NCBI GenBank assembly: GCA_944472155.2
Contig: OX235272.1
Location: 89,906,020-89,970,019, forward strand
DNA length: 64,000 nucleotides
Reading direction: 5' to 3'
Origin: Trichobilharzia szidati
Lineage: Eukaryota > Platyhelminthes > Trematoda > Strigeidida > Schistosomatidae
The notes beneath the pieces are model-generated. The model searched no databases. It had not been told where the DNA came from and saw nothing but the letters and a program-made list of their open reading frames with translations. Positions within the stretch are counted from its first letter, which is position 1; every line of letters begins with the position of its first letter. Of the stretch, positions 52,207 to 63,439 are shown piece by piece. The translations under genes were made by a program, and so were the position numbers.

Positions 52207-52645
52207 TTGATCGGACACTAGTTAGTAGCTAGTGTAATGTGTCTAGTCCTTTCTTCGGTGTAGACGGAACTTTATCAGTCAATTTTGCAATGTGGCCACC
52301 ATTCTAGGTGGTTCGCCATCACATTGCACTTTAAATTGCTGATGTTGGATGGTTGGGGGCAATCGGCCACAAGAAGTCTTGGATCTAGGTTTTGGGCTAG
52401 TTGGCACTCACTAGTCAGCAAGGCGTATCTGCAACCTTGAAGGGACTCATGTCCATTCTGAGATTCGAACCCGCGCCACCCAGTGGTGCAGTCAGAGACG
52501 TTACCAATGAGTTACTCGGGCTCGTGACTGACCTCCTCTCGGAGTGTACGGGATATTCTTCTTGACTGGACAATAATTATTAACTAGTGTAGTGTTTTTA
52601 GTCCTTTGTTTGGTGCAAACTGAATTCTATCAGTCAAGTTTGCAA
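52207..52645 (-). mobile_element. Family C element with 84-bp direct terminal repeats and 10-bp target duplication
   Basis: Left terminal repeat 52207-52290, right terminal repeat 52562-52645, both 84 bp, same orientation, each running from TTGA to GCAA. Between them on the minus strand lies a tRNA-like head: agtaactcattggtaacgtc, the anticodon-arm-like tctgactgcaccactg, box B gggttcgaatctcag. Flanking family sequence follows (aatcggccacaagaagtctt, as read on the plus strand). The flanks gttctttgtt and gttccttgtt are a duplicated target with one mismatch inside an RTE. No protein is encoded. The repeats differ at about a fifth of sites, so the insertion is old. Overall this resembles a miniature LTR-like or tandem-unit retroposon. 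Confidence 0.88.
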
Positions 52646-53605
52646 GTTCCTTGTTGCTAGTCCTTTTCGATTATCTGACCCTCGGTATTCAGCCAACGAA
52701 ATCAGCTAGTGATAAAAGTTTGGTGCCTCCTGGGAACACTTTAGGCAAAAGACATGGCAAGTCTTTCAACCACATAGGAGAACTGACTTCACATTAGTGT
52801 TGGAAATCTGAGTCTTATTCCTCATGCTGAGTGCAGCAGGTTTCCAAACGGATTTCAGAGTGATGAATGTCCGTCTTGTCTTTCCGATCCTGCCTTCGAT
52901 ATCGTTATCTGTGCCACCTGTAGTTTAAACGATGCTTCCTAGACAAGTGGAAGAAGTGATATCTTTCAATTTGTTTCGGTTGATGGTGATTTGTGTTGAT
53001 CGTTGTCCGTCCGTCTTCTCTACAATCACCTGGAATCCCGTCTTCGTTGCCTGCCTCTTCTGTCAACTTGCTGGTTTTCGCATGTAAGTCTTCGAGGTTT
53101 TGTGATATCATACATAAATCATCGACAAACCCCAGAACTTCTAGGGTCTTCATATCGATCCAACGTATTCCTGTCTTTTTGCTCGCCGTAGTCTCCCGCA
53201 TAATACAGTCCACCACAGTTAGGAATATCATCATTGATATTACACGGCCTTACTCCTGTATTCACTTCAAAGGCTTCGCTGAGTTTTCCATTGTGAATTA
53301 CTTAGCATATGGTATCGTCAAATAGCCGTTCAAATGGGTTTATACATGTTTGTGGCAGTGTACTGAGTAGTGCTGAAGCAGTCTCCAAATTACTTCAAGC
53401 TATCAAAGACGTTTTCAAAATCGATGAAGTTGAGGCAGTAATTTGACTGCCATACCATGGTCAGTTCGATGATGATCATACAGCGTTGCAATTCGGTCCG
53501 TACATGATTCGCTTTTCCTACATCCATCTCCTTCCGGATTCAGTTTTGCACCTAGAGCATCTTTGAGTCTCTCTAGGATAATTCAGGTCAAGAACTGCTT
53601 ACAAC
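52646..53605 (-). pseudogene. RTE-clade LINE, RT-containing part right of the insertion
   Basis: The minus-strand frame 52905-53234 reads TVVDCIMRETTA, KTGIRWIDMKTLEVLGFVDD and LCMISQNLEDLHAKTSKL. It includes the RT catalytic [FY]xDD box as FVDD, with a frameshift afterwards (IERYHFFHLSRKH is the shifted YLG region). Further upstream (53350-53600) pieces equivalent to CTDRIATL and NFIDFENVFDSL represent earlier RT motifs, with a deletion of the segment between. It extends furthest 5' of all RTE copies here. Confidence 0.85.
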
Positions 53606-53905
53606 TATTCATACAAACTGAATCGTGTGCATACTCTGTGTCTCTCTGCTGACTTCCACTGAAATCGTGATGCACAAGTAAAAGCACCGTTCACACTAAG
53701 CATTTCGGCCGAATAATATTTCCACACAATTCGGTTAATTCAAAAATCACCCGGTATTAAATACCTTACCTTTCACTTGAATTAAAACAGAAAATGTCTT
53801 TGTCATTGTGCAGGTATCAACATTTTAAGTGATAATCATCTTTTGAGAACAATATTCATAATTTAATACTTTTAACAATTCCAAGTCAATTTTATATCCT
53901 CGTAA
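53606..53905. other. AT-rich stretch, nothing recognised
   Basis: No signal seen. Confidence 0.45.
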
Positions 53906-54430
53906 GTTTGATCACAGGTTAGTGTGAGTTAGAAAACCCTTGAAAACCAGAGAGTACTGGACAGCTGTTTCGTCCCAATTTGAGACTCTTCAGCACTGTG
54001 CACTCATGACCTCAACATGAGTTGAACTCGTTACCTTCAGGTTATGAGGCCAGGTTCACTGACCATTCGGCTGGGATTCATTTACCCGTGAACTTTAACA
54101 TCTTCCAGTCGGTGATTTCAGTGACACCGCCAGCAATGTCACTGCGAATGTTTGTCCTCACACCCAGCTTGGTGGACCAACACCTCTAGTCACAACTTCC
54201 GACTAGAACTCCTGGCAACTTATTCCCGTAACCAGTCACTAGTGAGTCTGGCCTCGTAACCATAAGCTCCCAGGTTTGATCCTTGGTGGGGTAGTATGTA
54301 TGCCCCGCTGAGGAGTCCCAAACTGGAACGAAATAGCTGCCCAGTTCTTTCTGGCTTTCATTGTTCCTCTAAATGACATATATCCATGATTAAACTTCAA
54401 ACAAATCAAATCCCCACTAACAAATTCCTG
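53906..54430. mobile_element. Family T SINE, head-to-head dimer
   Basis: Reversed arm 53910-54090 (gagagtactggacagctgtt), centre (accgccagcaatgtcactgc, tagaactcctggcaacttat, accagtcactagtgagtctg), forward arm to 54430. The forward arm begins inside the head (cctcgtaaccataagctcc; box B aggtttgatcctt). Confidence 0.8.
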
Positions 54431-54670
54431 AAAATTTAATTCCCTTATTAAAGGAGACTATCGGAAATAGCCTCAGTTTAATAGGTTAATACCTTAGGTA
54501 TATTTTTTAGAAAGTCTCAGACACCTGATTCAAGTCCTACAATAATTCAGGCCTCTGTTACAATTCCTTCTGTTTATAAAGACATATATATACCAAAAGC
54601 TCAAAGTTTAATCCTGCACAGTGAAAAGCAGTACTCAGCAGTTGGATACGTGAGAATCTGGTTGATTTCA

Positions 54671-54955
54671 AAGTTGGTTCGGTTATAAACCAACATCACT
54701 TAAGGGGGCTTAGGAAACAAAACAGAGTACTGGACACTTCTCTCACCTTAGTTCGAGCCTCTTCAGCAGTGAATACCAGTATCTTACTGACAACCAGAAA
54801 CCAATGACCTAAAATTAATTTACCTTCCCCACTGCCTGAAGGTTTTGAGTGTGCGCTGCTCAAAAGTCTCAAACTTAGAAAGGAGAGATGTCCATTAGTT
54901 TCTCATTTACAATGGCTCTTTAACTGATATCAGTTCATGCGAAAACCCATCCTGA
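54671..54955. mobile_element. Family T SINE, collapsed head-to-head dimer
   Basis: The reversed outer part (ggttataaaccaacatcact, acagagtactggacacttct) is joined, with most of both heads and the centre deleted, to a forward outer part (ctcaaaagtctcaaacttag, ctgatatcagttcatgc). Confidence 0.65.
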
Positions 54956-55361
54956 AACCGTAATCCTTAAAGTTACTAGAAAAATCTGCTCGATGTCGCC
55001 ATGATTGTTACTTTGAATCCAGTCGTCTACATTTTCTCGATTGAGCGAAAAACTAAATCCAAATGTTATTATGAATTTATTAAGCAAGAGATATCCACCC
55101 CTTTTTTTGGTGACCTAGTGTTTCAGCTTAATCAAAGTTGAAATGCAAAGAAAGTAGGTTTTATTATTCAGCATTAGAAGATTTCTTTGATTTCTAGGTC
55201 ATTTGGTCATAAATGCTAAGCACTTTTATATTTATTCACTGGCTAAGCTATAAAAAATCATACGAACTTCTTTGATTTTGTTTGAAATTTGTCTGAAATG
55301 GAATCATTTACTTCTTTCTCAAACAAAACTCATGACTTCTGCAATATCAGCATCAAAGCTT
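54956..55361. other. AT-rich stretch, nothing recognised
   Basis: No signal seen. Confidence 0.45.
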
Positions 55362-55562
55362 CATGTTCGATCTTTGAAGTTTCAGCTCAGTGGTAGCGGC
55401 GGTGTTGCTTTTTGCAGGGTGGAGTTAATAGACCCCTGCCCAACCTCCTCTCCTTACGGGACCAGCTAAGCAGGGTTTAGGAGTGAATCGACTGTGAATC
55501 GAGCCCCGGACAACTTGCGGCGTGGTTAGCAAACATTCTACCATTGGACCACTGACTTACAT
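55362..55562 (-). mobile_element. Family G SINE, minus strand, lacking 3' end
   Basis: Reversed: gtaagtcagtggtccaatgg, box B cggggctcgattcacagt, body (cgtaaggagaggaggttggg), ending ctttgaagtttcagct. The shared RTE-like tail is missing. Notably GC-rich. Confidence 0.75.
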
Positions 55563-56047
55563 TAAAGCGTAAAGTGTTGTTTATTCCCAGAATTAAAAAA
55601 GGGGCTTTGTTGTACCTTACAAATCCCGACATCGTCCTATTTGAAAAAGCCACTGGAAGTCAGTTTCAAATACTCAGTGGAACTCAAATCTATCCAAGGT
55701 CAACACTACACTATTATTATAAATATCAATAATGACAGAATACACAATACAAGTTCTTTTTTAAGTTATCCGTGAGATCACAAAAGTGAAGTATTGAACT
55801 CCAAATGATTTAAAGGTTTAAAATTCGAATTTAATAAGTGAGCAGTTTGCGAAAACTTGAGGCTTAGTACAACGGAGTTAAAGTATACATGCATATATAT
55901 ATATTTGACGTTATATCGCATTCATGAATGAGTACCGCATAAAAGTATGAAAATGAGAAATCAAGGCTGATCACTACCCCTTAATTAATTTTAGTTCGCT
56001 ATGGAATACGCCTTATAACCAAATTAAATTCTACTTTTGTTATGTAT
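55563..56047. other. AT-rich stretch, nothing recognised
   Basis: Short (TA)n at 55895-55905. Confidence 0.45.
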
Positions 56048-56555
56048 AGATCACAAAATAATATCTGTCTAGAGAGATCACTGAAAACCAGGGAACACTG
56101 GACAGCTGTTTCATCCTATGTTGGGCCTCTCTAGAAGTAACCTTCAGGTTGCGAGACAAAGTTCATTGACGACCATTCGGTCACTTAAGCTGGAATTCAA
56201 CGACCCATGATTTCTAATTCCCTCAACTCACGATAGAGCGATGTTCTCACCAATGCCTCCGCTGATTATCCACTTCACCTAGACAAGATGGACCCCAGTA
56301 GTTACGATTTCACACTGCAGATTCAGGACCACTATCCAATAGCCATCAGTGAATCGTCTAATTCCAGTCCAAGCGGCAGAATAGTCGACGAACTTGGTCT
56401 TGTAACCCGAAGGTTCATGGTTCTATCACTGGTGGAGTAGTGGTTTCGCACTGCTGAAGAGTCCCAGCCTATGATGAAACAGCTGTCCAGTACTCCTTGA
56501 TTTTGAATGATCTCTCTATACTGATATTGGTTCGTGAAGGATATGTAACAAGTGA
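56048..56555. mobile_element. Family T SINE, divergent subfamily, head-to-head dimer
   Basis: Reversed arm (gagagatcactgaaaaccag, ggaacactggacagctgttt), centre (atagagcgatgttctcacca, atgcctccgctgattatcca), forward arm (gacgaacttggtcttgtaac, then ccgaaggttcatggttctat), ending ctgatattggttcgtgaagg. Confidence 0.8.
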
Positions 56556-57282
56556 AACTAATCCAAAATCTTCGAAAATCCTATAATCTAAAATTTCGTC
56601 ATGTTTAAAACTCATGATTTCTAGTGGAATGCATAACACTGTTCTTTTTTCTTCTATCCAACAATCACTATCATCGAAAAATACTTAAACCACATAACTG
56701 CTGATTAAACGTTGAGAATACTTCTTTTCTGAATTCTTTTTTTACTGTTTCCACTGACCTATCGATGATTGATCTCCTCCTAACTGTTATCATTATCAAG
56801 TTTGAAATTTCCCTCTCAAACTTTGATCAATCTCATTCATTCTTCAATGCGTAAAAACGATGAGTTAAAGCATTAACCAACTAACTAACAAACATGCTGT
56901 CACAATTCGTTTTATTTAGTCATTGTTAAACAGAAAAAGAGGGTGGGAGGGAGAATAAAAGAAAAAATAAACTGATTAACTCACATTTTCGCTTTTACAA
57001 GTTATCACTTCTCCCCTACCTCGGCGACGAAAACAGAAAATTCTCTTCATTATTGTAATGTCAAATAATTGAACAAATGTTTAAAACTTTTTACTCAGAT
57101 AGCCTGATGCATGTAAATTAGATAGATAGTTCATTTGATAAAAAAAAAACAGTTGAAATTGGCGCATACAATGGAATGCTTTTGTTAAATAAACCTGGGA
57201 AATGGTCATATTTGCCAAACGAGGGGGGGGGGAGAGAAAGAGGGGGCAGTGATAAAATTGATGCAGCTAGAGATAACTGCAT
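56556..57282. other. AT-rich stretch with G-rich tract
   Basis: A polypurine G-rich tract (a run of ten G, then aga/ggg runs) sits at 57221-57247. No gene or repeat family. Confidence 0.5.
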
Positions 57283-57292
57283 GAAATAATAA

Positions 57293-57870
57293 CAGTTGGT
57301 TTGTAAGGACTAGATTTGTTTTTACGAGTTGATCACGGATTGATATCAGTAAGAGAACCATTGAAAACCAGGGAGTACTGGACAGCTGTTTCATCCTAGT
57401 TTGGAAATCATTGGCAGTACGCACCCATCACCAGAGTTTGAACCCAGGACATTCCTGTGAGAAGGCAAGCTCGTTTACCATTAAGCAACCGGAACCCGAC
57501 TGAAAGTTAATCTGATGCTTACTAGTAACTTGCTACAGGACAGAGTTTCCTTGAGTTCTTGTGAGAAGTCATGACTTGTGAGGTCCATCCAGTCAAATGT
57601 GAGGATGGATGTCACACCGATGACACTGTTTGGTGGTCGCGCTAAAATGACGAATCGGTAGAAGTTAGAATTCATGGTCTGGCCAATGAATTGGGTCCTA
57701 GTGATTGAATGGTATACGAGTTTGCCTTGTAACCTGGAGGTCCTGGATTCGAACCCCAGTGGGTGAGTACTGCCGATGATTCCGAAACTAGGATTAAACA
57801 GCTGTCCAGTACTCCCTGGATTTCAATGGTTCCCAAGCTGATATCAATCCGTAATCGACTCGTAAAAATA
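57293..57870. mobile_element. Family T SINE, full head-to-head dimer with target-site duplication
   Basis: Perfect 10-bp duplication gaaataataa at 57283-57292 and 57871-57880. Left arm: cagttggtttgtaaggacta, acgagttgatcacggattga, tattgaaaac-type body, reversed head (agagtttgaacccagg). Centre 57500-57650 (ctacaggacagagtttcctt, accgatgacactgtttggtg). Right arm head: cctagtgattgaatggtata, gccttgtaacctggaggtcc, box B ggattcgaacccc. The two outer ends are inverted (acgagttgatcacgg / ccgtaatcgactcgt). Confidence 0.9.
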
Positions 57871-57880
57871 GAAATAATAA

Positions 57881-58205
57881 TAATAAAATGATAATCGACT
57901 TAACTTTAAACTCAAAACGTTTAGTAACAAAACATGATGAATTTCAGTACTCGTCTATGAAGAGATATTCTGTGACGAATGAATCTCTTAATTTAAAGCC
58001 ATCAACCATACCAAACACTGGCAACAGTAATATAGGTTTTGAGCACATGATTTTCATAACGTCTCAATAACTTAATCACAATTAGGTATTACACAACAGA
58101 GGTGTAAATCGATGACACTTCTATAAAATCTTTACCAAGTGATCTACTGGGAAAGGATATTTCCTGGAATTATAACATTGCCATATTCACTGATTGAATG
58201 GCTGG
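57881..58205. other. AT-rich stretch, nothing recognised
   Basis: The 60-codon frame at 57888-58070 has no supporting splice or motif evidence. Confidence 0.45.
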
Positions 58206-58600
58206 CTGGCTGACTGAGTTACAACATAGAACTTTTCACAGAAGTGCACTAGTCTGAATGAGTTCACACCACTGAGAACGATTTTCAGCAGAACCAACAA
58301 AAGTCTCCAGAAACTGGTTCTTAGAATCCCGAGAACCTTAACCAGGCAGTGTACACCTCCCTGCGTGGCTCAAACTGACTATCCAATAAATACTTCATGG
58401 ACTGATGCTGCATTTTGGTTTTTGAAACTAATGTTGTGTCGCCTAACACTGATCGTCCAGGAGGGCGATGGCTTTGCATGCGCAACACGTGCCCTAGCTG
58501 TCTCAGTCCATATAGTTTCACAACTTCATTGATTGACTTACCCTCCTTACCAAACTTTCCAAGCCTAACCACACACATTACCTACTATATAATGTCATTT
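58206..58600 (-). pseudogene. Non-LTR retrotransposon, C-terminal end and 3' tail
   Basis: The minus-strand frame (58321-58578) reads GKSINEVVKLYGLRQLGHVL, RMQSHRPPGRSVLGDT and HQSMKYLLDS. The LGHVLRM motif preceded by a V..V...LR element and followed by a basic, P/R-rich segment is a conserved C-terminal feature of a LINE lineage distinct from the KWRWIGH-type RTE copies elsewhere in this window. The 3' end is (CAGT/CAGC)-like (58200-58222), similar to 14158-14175. RT is absent. Confidence 0.7.
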
Positions 58601-58774
58601 CATAAGGTCGATAGAACACAGAGACCTGTAATCAAAGACAACTAGCTTTTACATACCTTCCACTTTCGATAGCTATGTCTTAAAACCATAAAGGAAGACA
58701 GGGAGAACTGCTGCGCAGTAAGTCCTAATTACTAATACATAGGAGTGAATTATTTTTGTATTCTGTATCACTGT
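58601..58774. other. Unassigned sequence
   Basis: No signal seen. Confidence 0.4.
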
Positions 58775-58960
58775 CATTAGAAAACAGTGTTCTTCTATGT
58801 AGGTGAGGTTGCTAATTTCACAACAAACCTTCTATATTTTCCGGCTTTTATAGAAGCTAATAAATTAAGCGAGATTTACGAGTACGTAGACCGGAAATCG
58901 AACCATTAATAAGTGTATGGCTGGTAAGAATTCTACCATTTAACTACCGAGATTAGCAGT
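58775..58960 (-). mobile_element. Family G SINE, minus strand, strongly degraded
   Basis: Reversed head ctaatctcggtagttaaatg, box B tggttcgatttccggtc. The body is only partly alignable and the 3' end is missing. Confidence 0.55.
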
Positions 58961-59439
58961 CAAAAATCGATGTCCTGCTAAGATAAAACCTCAATGACTT
59001 GGATATGCGTCAAGAATGTCGTTCTTATTCCTAAGAATATCGAAAAAGGAAAAATTCCCTATTGAAATATACAAGATAAGAATGTCTATTGTTTACAGAT
59101 TGTACTTTTCTCCCCTATTTACTATACTGAATTAATTTCTGTGGCGCAATTTCTAATGCCCATTCCCAGCGAGTTTGGTACGCAGATATCTACATTATTT
59201 TCTTAACAACATTGGTCACAACTGTTAACAGAAGAAATATGACCATAGCTCAGTTAAACATGTGATGTACATAAACATTGAAATTTACAAGAATTACCAT
59301 TTCATACCATAAGTGGTGCATTTCTACACCATGCATCTGTTTCACAGTAAACTCTCTTAATCTGCCTTGAGACTTTTGCCTTGAAAGATTAACGTTGACT
59401 TGAATATAGGCAGATGTGTATTAAACGTCAAACAGAGCG
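58961..59439. other. AT-rich stretch, nothing recognised
   Basis: No signal seen. Confidence 0.45.
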
Positions 59440-60100
59440 TTATTATTATCTGGTTCAATGTGGAATATTGGGGTTCAGCAGCACATATCTATTTCGTCCT
59501 GTTCTCTCAAATCCTCTTCATCTGGTCTCATGACTGCCCATAGGCACTCACCTCCATCATACACGATGTTTTTTATTTCAGCCTTGGACCAGATTCCAAC
59601 TCGTCGTTGCCCATTAGCGTTTCAACCAAGGCTGTCTCTCGCTGTGTGTCTGATCCATACGTTGTTGGTTCGTTCGTTACTTGCCAGGGTCCCTTGTTGA
59701 CAATTCTTTCCATCCGGCTATCTGATATTTAGTATGAAGCCAGTGAAGGCAGTTGTTGATAAACATCTACAGTGGTCTGTCGGAAATGCTCTTCTTGAGA
59801 CGTGCACCAAGTTTCTGACCCATATCGAAGAACTGACTGACTTAACATTGACGTTGAAAATTCGAATTCTGTCCCTTTTCCTGAGTTCAGTAGATTTCCA
59901 TTCTGATTTCAGATTGATGTAGGTCCGCCTCGCATTTCCGGTCCTGATTTTGACATACTCATCCATCCTATCTGTCTGTAGTTTAAACTATTATTCCTAG
60001 ATAAGGGAAGGCAGTGATTTCTTTTAAATTCCTCTTGTTGATAGTGACTGATGCTTGTTGTAGTTGTTGTTGTTGGTGTTGGGGGTGGTGGTTAGTTATC
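59440..60100 (-). pseudogene. RTE-clade LINE, 3' fragment
   Basis: The minus-strand 3' end (ctgaaccccaatattccac) and C-terminal domain are decayed. The linker and KIRTGNARRTYINLKSEWKS / KRDRIRIFNVNVKSVS segment is translatable at 59718-59966. The Q-rich linker is represented by the (TTG)n tract near 60060. 5'-truncated, it is followed directly by a Penelope end. Confidence 0.8.
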
Positions 60101-60133
60101 TTCGACTGTCAGTGTATAACACATCTGAATTCT

Positions 60134-60380
60134 TTTTTGATATGGTCGTGTTCTCTGAGCTGGACAGTTAACTTGCGAAGCTTTCATTGCCCTCCACACC
60201 CTCTAGGCTACTTGTATTGGAACTGATTGTTTCCTTGACTTGAACTTTGACCCTTTGTGTGTGAGATTTCCTTCTTGGTAAATCGGTTGGTAAATCTTGT
60301 CTATCTCAATGTCTATTGATTGACGATTCACTGGAATACCAGGCTTCAAAAAACATTTTCTGGTATTCTTGTTGTTTCCT
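60134..60380 (-). pseudogene. Penelope-like element, endonuclease C-terminus and 3' end
   Basis: Minus strand: QEYQKMFFEAWYSSESSIN aligns with REFLDTWYSNEYAINKYVN of the 30633 copy. Then comes the 3' block gaaagcttcgcaagttaact / tccagctcagagaacacgac. It is truncated before the GIY-YIG core. Confidence 0.72.
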
Positions 60381-61149
60381 CTGACATCTGAATTCCGCTG
60401 TCAATAACAATATTAACTGTTATTAACTGTGGTCATAGGTGAATGGAAAAAGAATATCAGGTCGAAAATTTAAACACTAATTATTGATCTTATCTATCAC
60501 AAGTTTCTCATTTTTACGTAAATGATAGACTAATAAAAACTGTGGAAAGCAAAAAGTCTGGAGAATAAAGCTAACGTGGGATTTCAATGGATACATTTTA
60601 AAAAAACGTCGACTTGGAGAAAAGCCATTTTACTGTGAAGAAAAAAATAGTTATGATGAAAAATAAAATACTTTAATGGAACCAGAAAAAGCATGTGTGA
60701 AAATGTTACTTAACATTAGTCTCATTATTATTATTACTATTATTTCAGAGACACTTGGGAGTTATTGTTTTCTATGCTGAATGCTTAATGTTTTTCCCCT
60801 TTAATAAAATATTGTTTTATCCCTAAGAGGAAGCACCTAGACTATTAAGTTTATCAGGGGGGTGAATAATTTCATCCCTAGATTAAAAACAGCAAAGGAT
60901 TATTATTAACTGATCAGCTTGACTAGTGAATTAAACATTAAAACTAGATTATTTAATGAGCTTGCCAATAACTGCTTCATTTTCTCACTTTAGTCCTAGA
61001 AACGCTAAAGACTAGTGGCTTGAGATCGTTGGTGACACGGCTTAAAATCGTTCTCCACTTTTTATAAACTCCTAGGTTTGTCAGATTATCATTATTTTGC
61101 ATACCCTTGTCTTCTCCTTATAATTTCTTTGAGAATTTTTCCACCTCTC
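60381..61149. other. AT-rich stretch, nothing recognised
   Basis: (ATT)n at 60724-60745. No gene or repeat family assigned. Confidence 0.45.
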
Positions 61150-62152
61150 TGTGTAGTATGAAGGGTGGAAACTTGAAGGAGCCTTTGAAGTGAAGATAGG
61201 AGTAAGACAAAGCCTCCTGGCTACTATCACCGATGACATTTCTGATTGTCGTGGACTGGATCATGCGACAGCCCATTAGTGGGGAGCGAGAAGACAAGAA
61301 GATTCTAGAAGGTTTGCACTTCGCTGGTGATTTACGTCCAGTGTCACAAAGACCCGAAGAATTACGGGCGAAAACCAACAAGTTAGGAGGGAGTAATGGA
61401 CAGCAACAAGGGTACTTCGGGTGAGCATAGAGGAGACAGAGGCGATGAAGATAAACAACCCACAACAACAACAAGCACCATTCACCATCAGTGTAAGAAA
61501 TTTGAAAGAGGTTAATCCCTTCACTTATTTAGGCGACATTGTTTCAACTACAGGCAGATGGCACGAATGGAGATTTTAAAGGCGGTCAGGATCGGAAAGG
61601 CAAAGCAGATCTTCATCAGTCTGAATATGTGCTTCACTCAGCATAAAGAACAAAATTCAGATTTCCAATATGAATGTTAAGTCATTCAGTTCTTCTATAT
61701 GGATCAAAAAATTGGCAAGTGCTTCACAAAAAGCATTTCCAACAGACTACTGCAGACTTTTATCAGCGGCTTCCTTGGCTGGCTCTATTCTTGAGATGTG
61801 GTGTCCAGCCAGAAAGAGTTAGCAACAAGGAACTCTGGTAGGTGATGAACGAACCAATAACCTATTGTTCAACAAAGATGTCGAAAAGGATGGGGATGGA
61901 TTGAACACATGCTGAAGAGACTGTTGGATAGCATCTTGATCCAGGCTGTCCCTCGAGTGGAACCCGAATCGGAAACGACGAATTGTTGGGAGACTGTCCA
62001 AGGTTGGTATGGAGGAGATCGAGTCAGGAGGAGATGACAGCTTCTGGACAAGCGTGGTGGCGGCTATAAAGAGTTTTTCAGGGAAGAGAATAAAGTGGGG
62101 ATGTACTGTTGAAGTCTTATATTTCACTTGGAACCTAAGGAAACAATAATAA
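61150..62152 (+). pseudogene. RTE-clade LINE, RT end to 3' end, plus strand
   Basis: Starts near the RT motif GVRQ (aagataggagtaagacaaag), then FLIVVDWIMRQPISGERE and LEGLHFAGDLRPVSQRPEEL. The catalytic box is FAGD, so the second aspartate-bearing position is altered (A-D-D to A-G-D). After frameshifts come ETEAMKINNPQQQQ, SVRNLKEVNPFTYLGDIVST, then decayed GKAKQ, RKGWGWIEH-like and 3' end segments (ttgaagtcttatatttcact, 62110-62129). An (AAT)n tail follows. Confidence 0.85.
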
Positions 62153-62177
62153 TAGCAGAACTCATAAGCCATTGGAT

Positions 62178-62360
62178 TTCCTTCCAATACCTGAATGATC
62201 ACCGAGCTGACCTTGTATCCTAAAGGTCGTGGATCCGATCCCTGCTGGGGTCATGGGTACATACTGATGAAGAGTCGCGAATCTAGGATGAAGCAACTAT
62301 CTCGTACTCCCTAGTCTTCGAAGGTTCTCTAACCGAAGTCAATTCATGATCGAAATTGAC
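62178..62360 (+). mobile_element. Family T SINE, plus strand, unpaired
   Basis: Head ccaatacctgaatgatcacc, anticodon-arm-like gaccttgtatcctaaaggtc, box B tggatccgatccctg, body (tgatgaagagtcgcgaatct), outer end tctctaaccgaagtcaattc. Confidence 0.75.
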
Positions 62361-63439
62361 AATAATAAGCTTAGGATATTATAAAAGAGCTTTTATATCT
62401 GCTGCCGAAAAAAGAAATTGAATTATTCAATTGTAGGAAGCAAACAAATGCCAAACGACAGAATAAAAACATTTAGGCAAAAAACAGAAAATTACATGTA
62501 CATACCTTATTTCTGTATGTAATTAAGTGAAGGGTAGTCACAAAGATTAACAAATAATGGTTCTCATCTTGTTTTTTTCAGGTTCTATTCTCATTAACCT
62601 AATTATTATTTCATTTAATCTAATTAAAGACACCTCATTTATTGTTAAGCTACTTACTCAATTGTAGATAAACAAATTGAAGAATTATAATAATGATAAT
62701 AATAAGGAGAAATTACTTTTCCTTACTTAATTCATTCAGATAAACAAAGCAACATTGGACATTATTCTCTTACAATTAGATTTTCTTTATCATTATCATA
62801 GAGAAACAGTTAAACAGTCAATTTGAAAATCAACAAATTGAACTTGACTCTTTCCTTCTCTCTTTTGTAATACAGATTAATCAACTTAAAAGATTTATTT
62901 ATTTATTTTATTTTATTTTATTACTTGTTTTTATGTTGAGCAAAACAACAATAAAACAAAATGCTTAATAATATCTGCTAACATTGAGCATTGAACCGAC
63001 TTCTGTTCAATTTTGTATTTTCGCGCTCTAATTTCTAACTTACTTAAGCATTTTTTATTTCTTAATTTATGCTTTTATTATGACGACTGATTAGAGGACA
63101 TAGATAACATCATGATAAACTGTATTTATCCTATTTTTAATATGTAGAAGCTTTCTGGTAATTATAACAAATGTTTGTGCGTTATTAGCCTATTGGGATT
63201 AAAGACGATCACATATTTCTTGTTCGTCCTCTTCTCTAGTTGTCGACATTGTACATCAATAAAGGAAAATCTAAGAGCTTCTCAGCTAGTTTTCACAAAG
63301 TTATGAGCTCACTGTCACTTTGCCTCTATCAGTAGGAGATTTAATATAATACAGATTTCACTGTTTGTCTAAGTACTGTCAGCGTTCAAAAACAGAAAGT
63401 CATAATTGAATGCCTTGTTAAAAATAACAGTTAATTTTT
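62361..63439. other. AT-rich stretch, nothing recognised
   Basis: Very AT-rich, with TTTTA/TTTA runs at 62893-62925. No gene signal. Confidence 0.5.

Noticed and set aside
52207..52645. Conventional LTR retrotransposon
   Set aside because: No gag-pol coding sequence, no primer-binding site or polypurine tract next to the repeats, and a pol III-like head inside.
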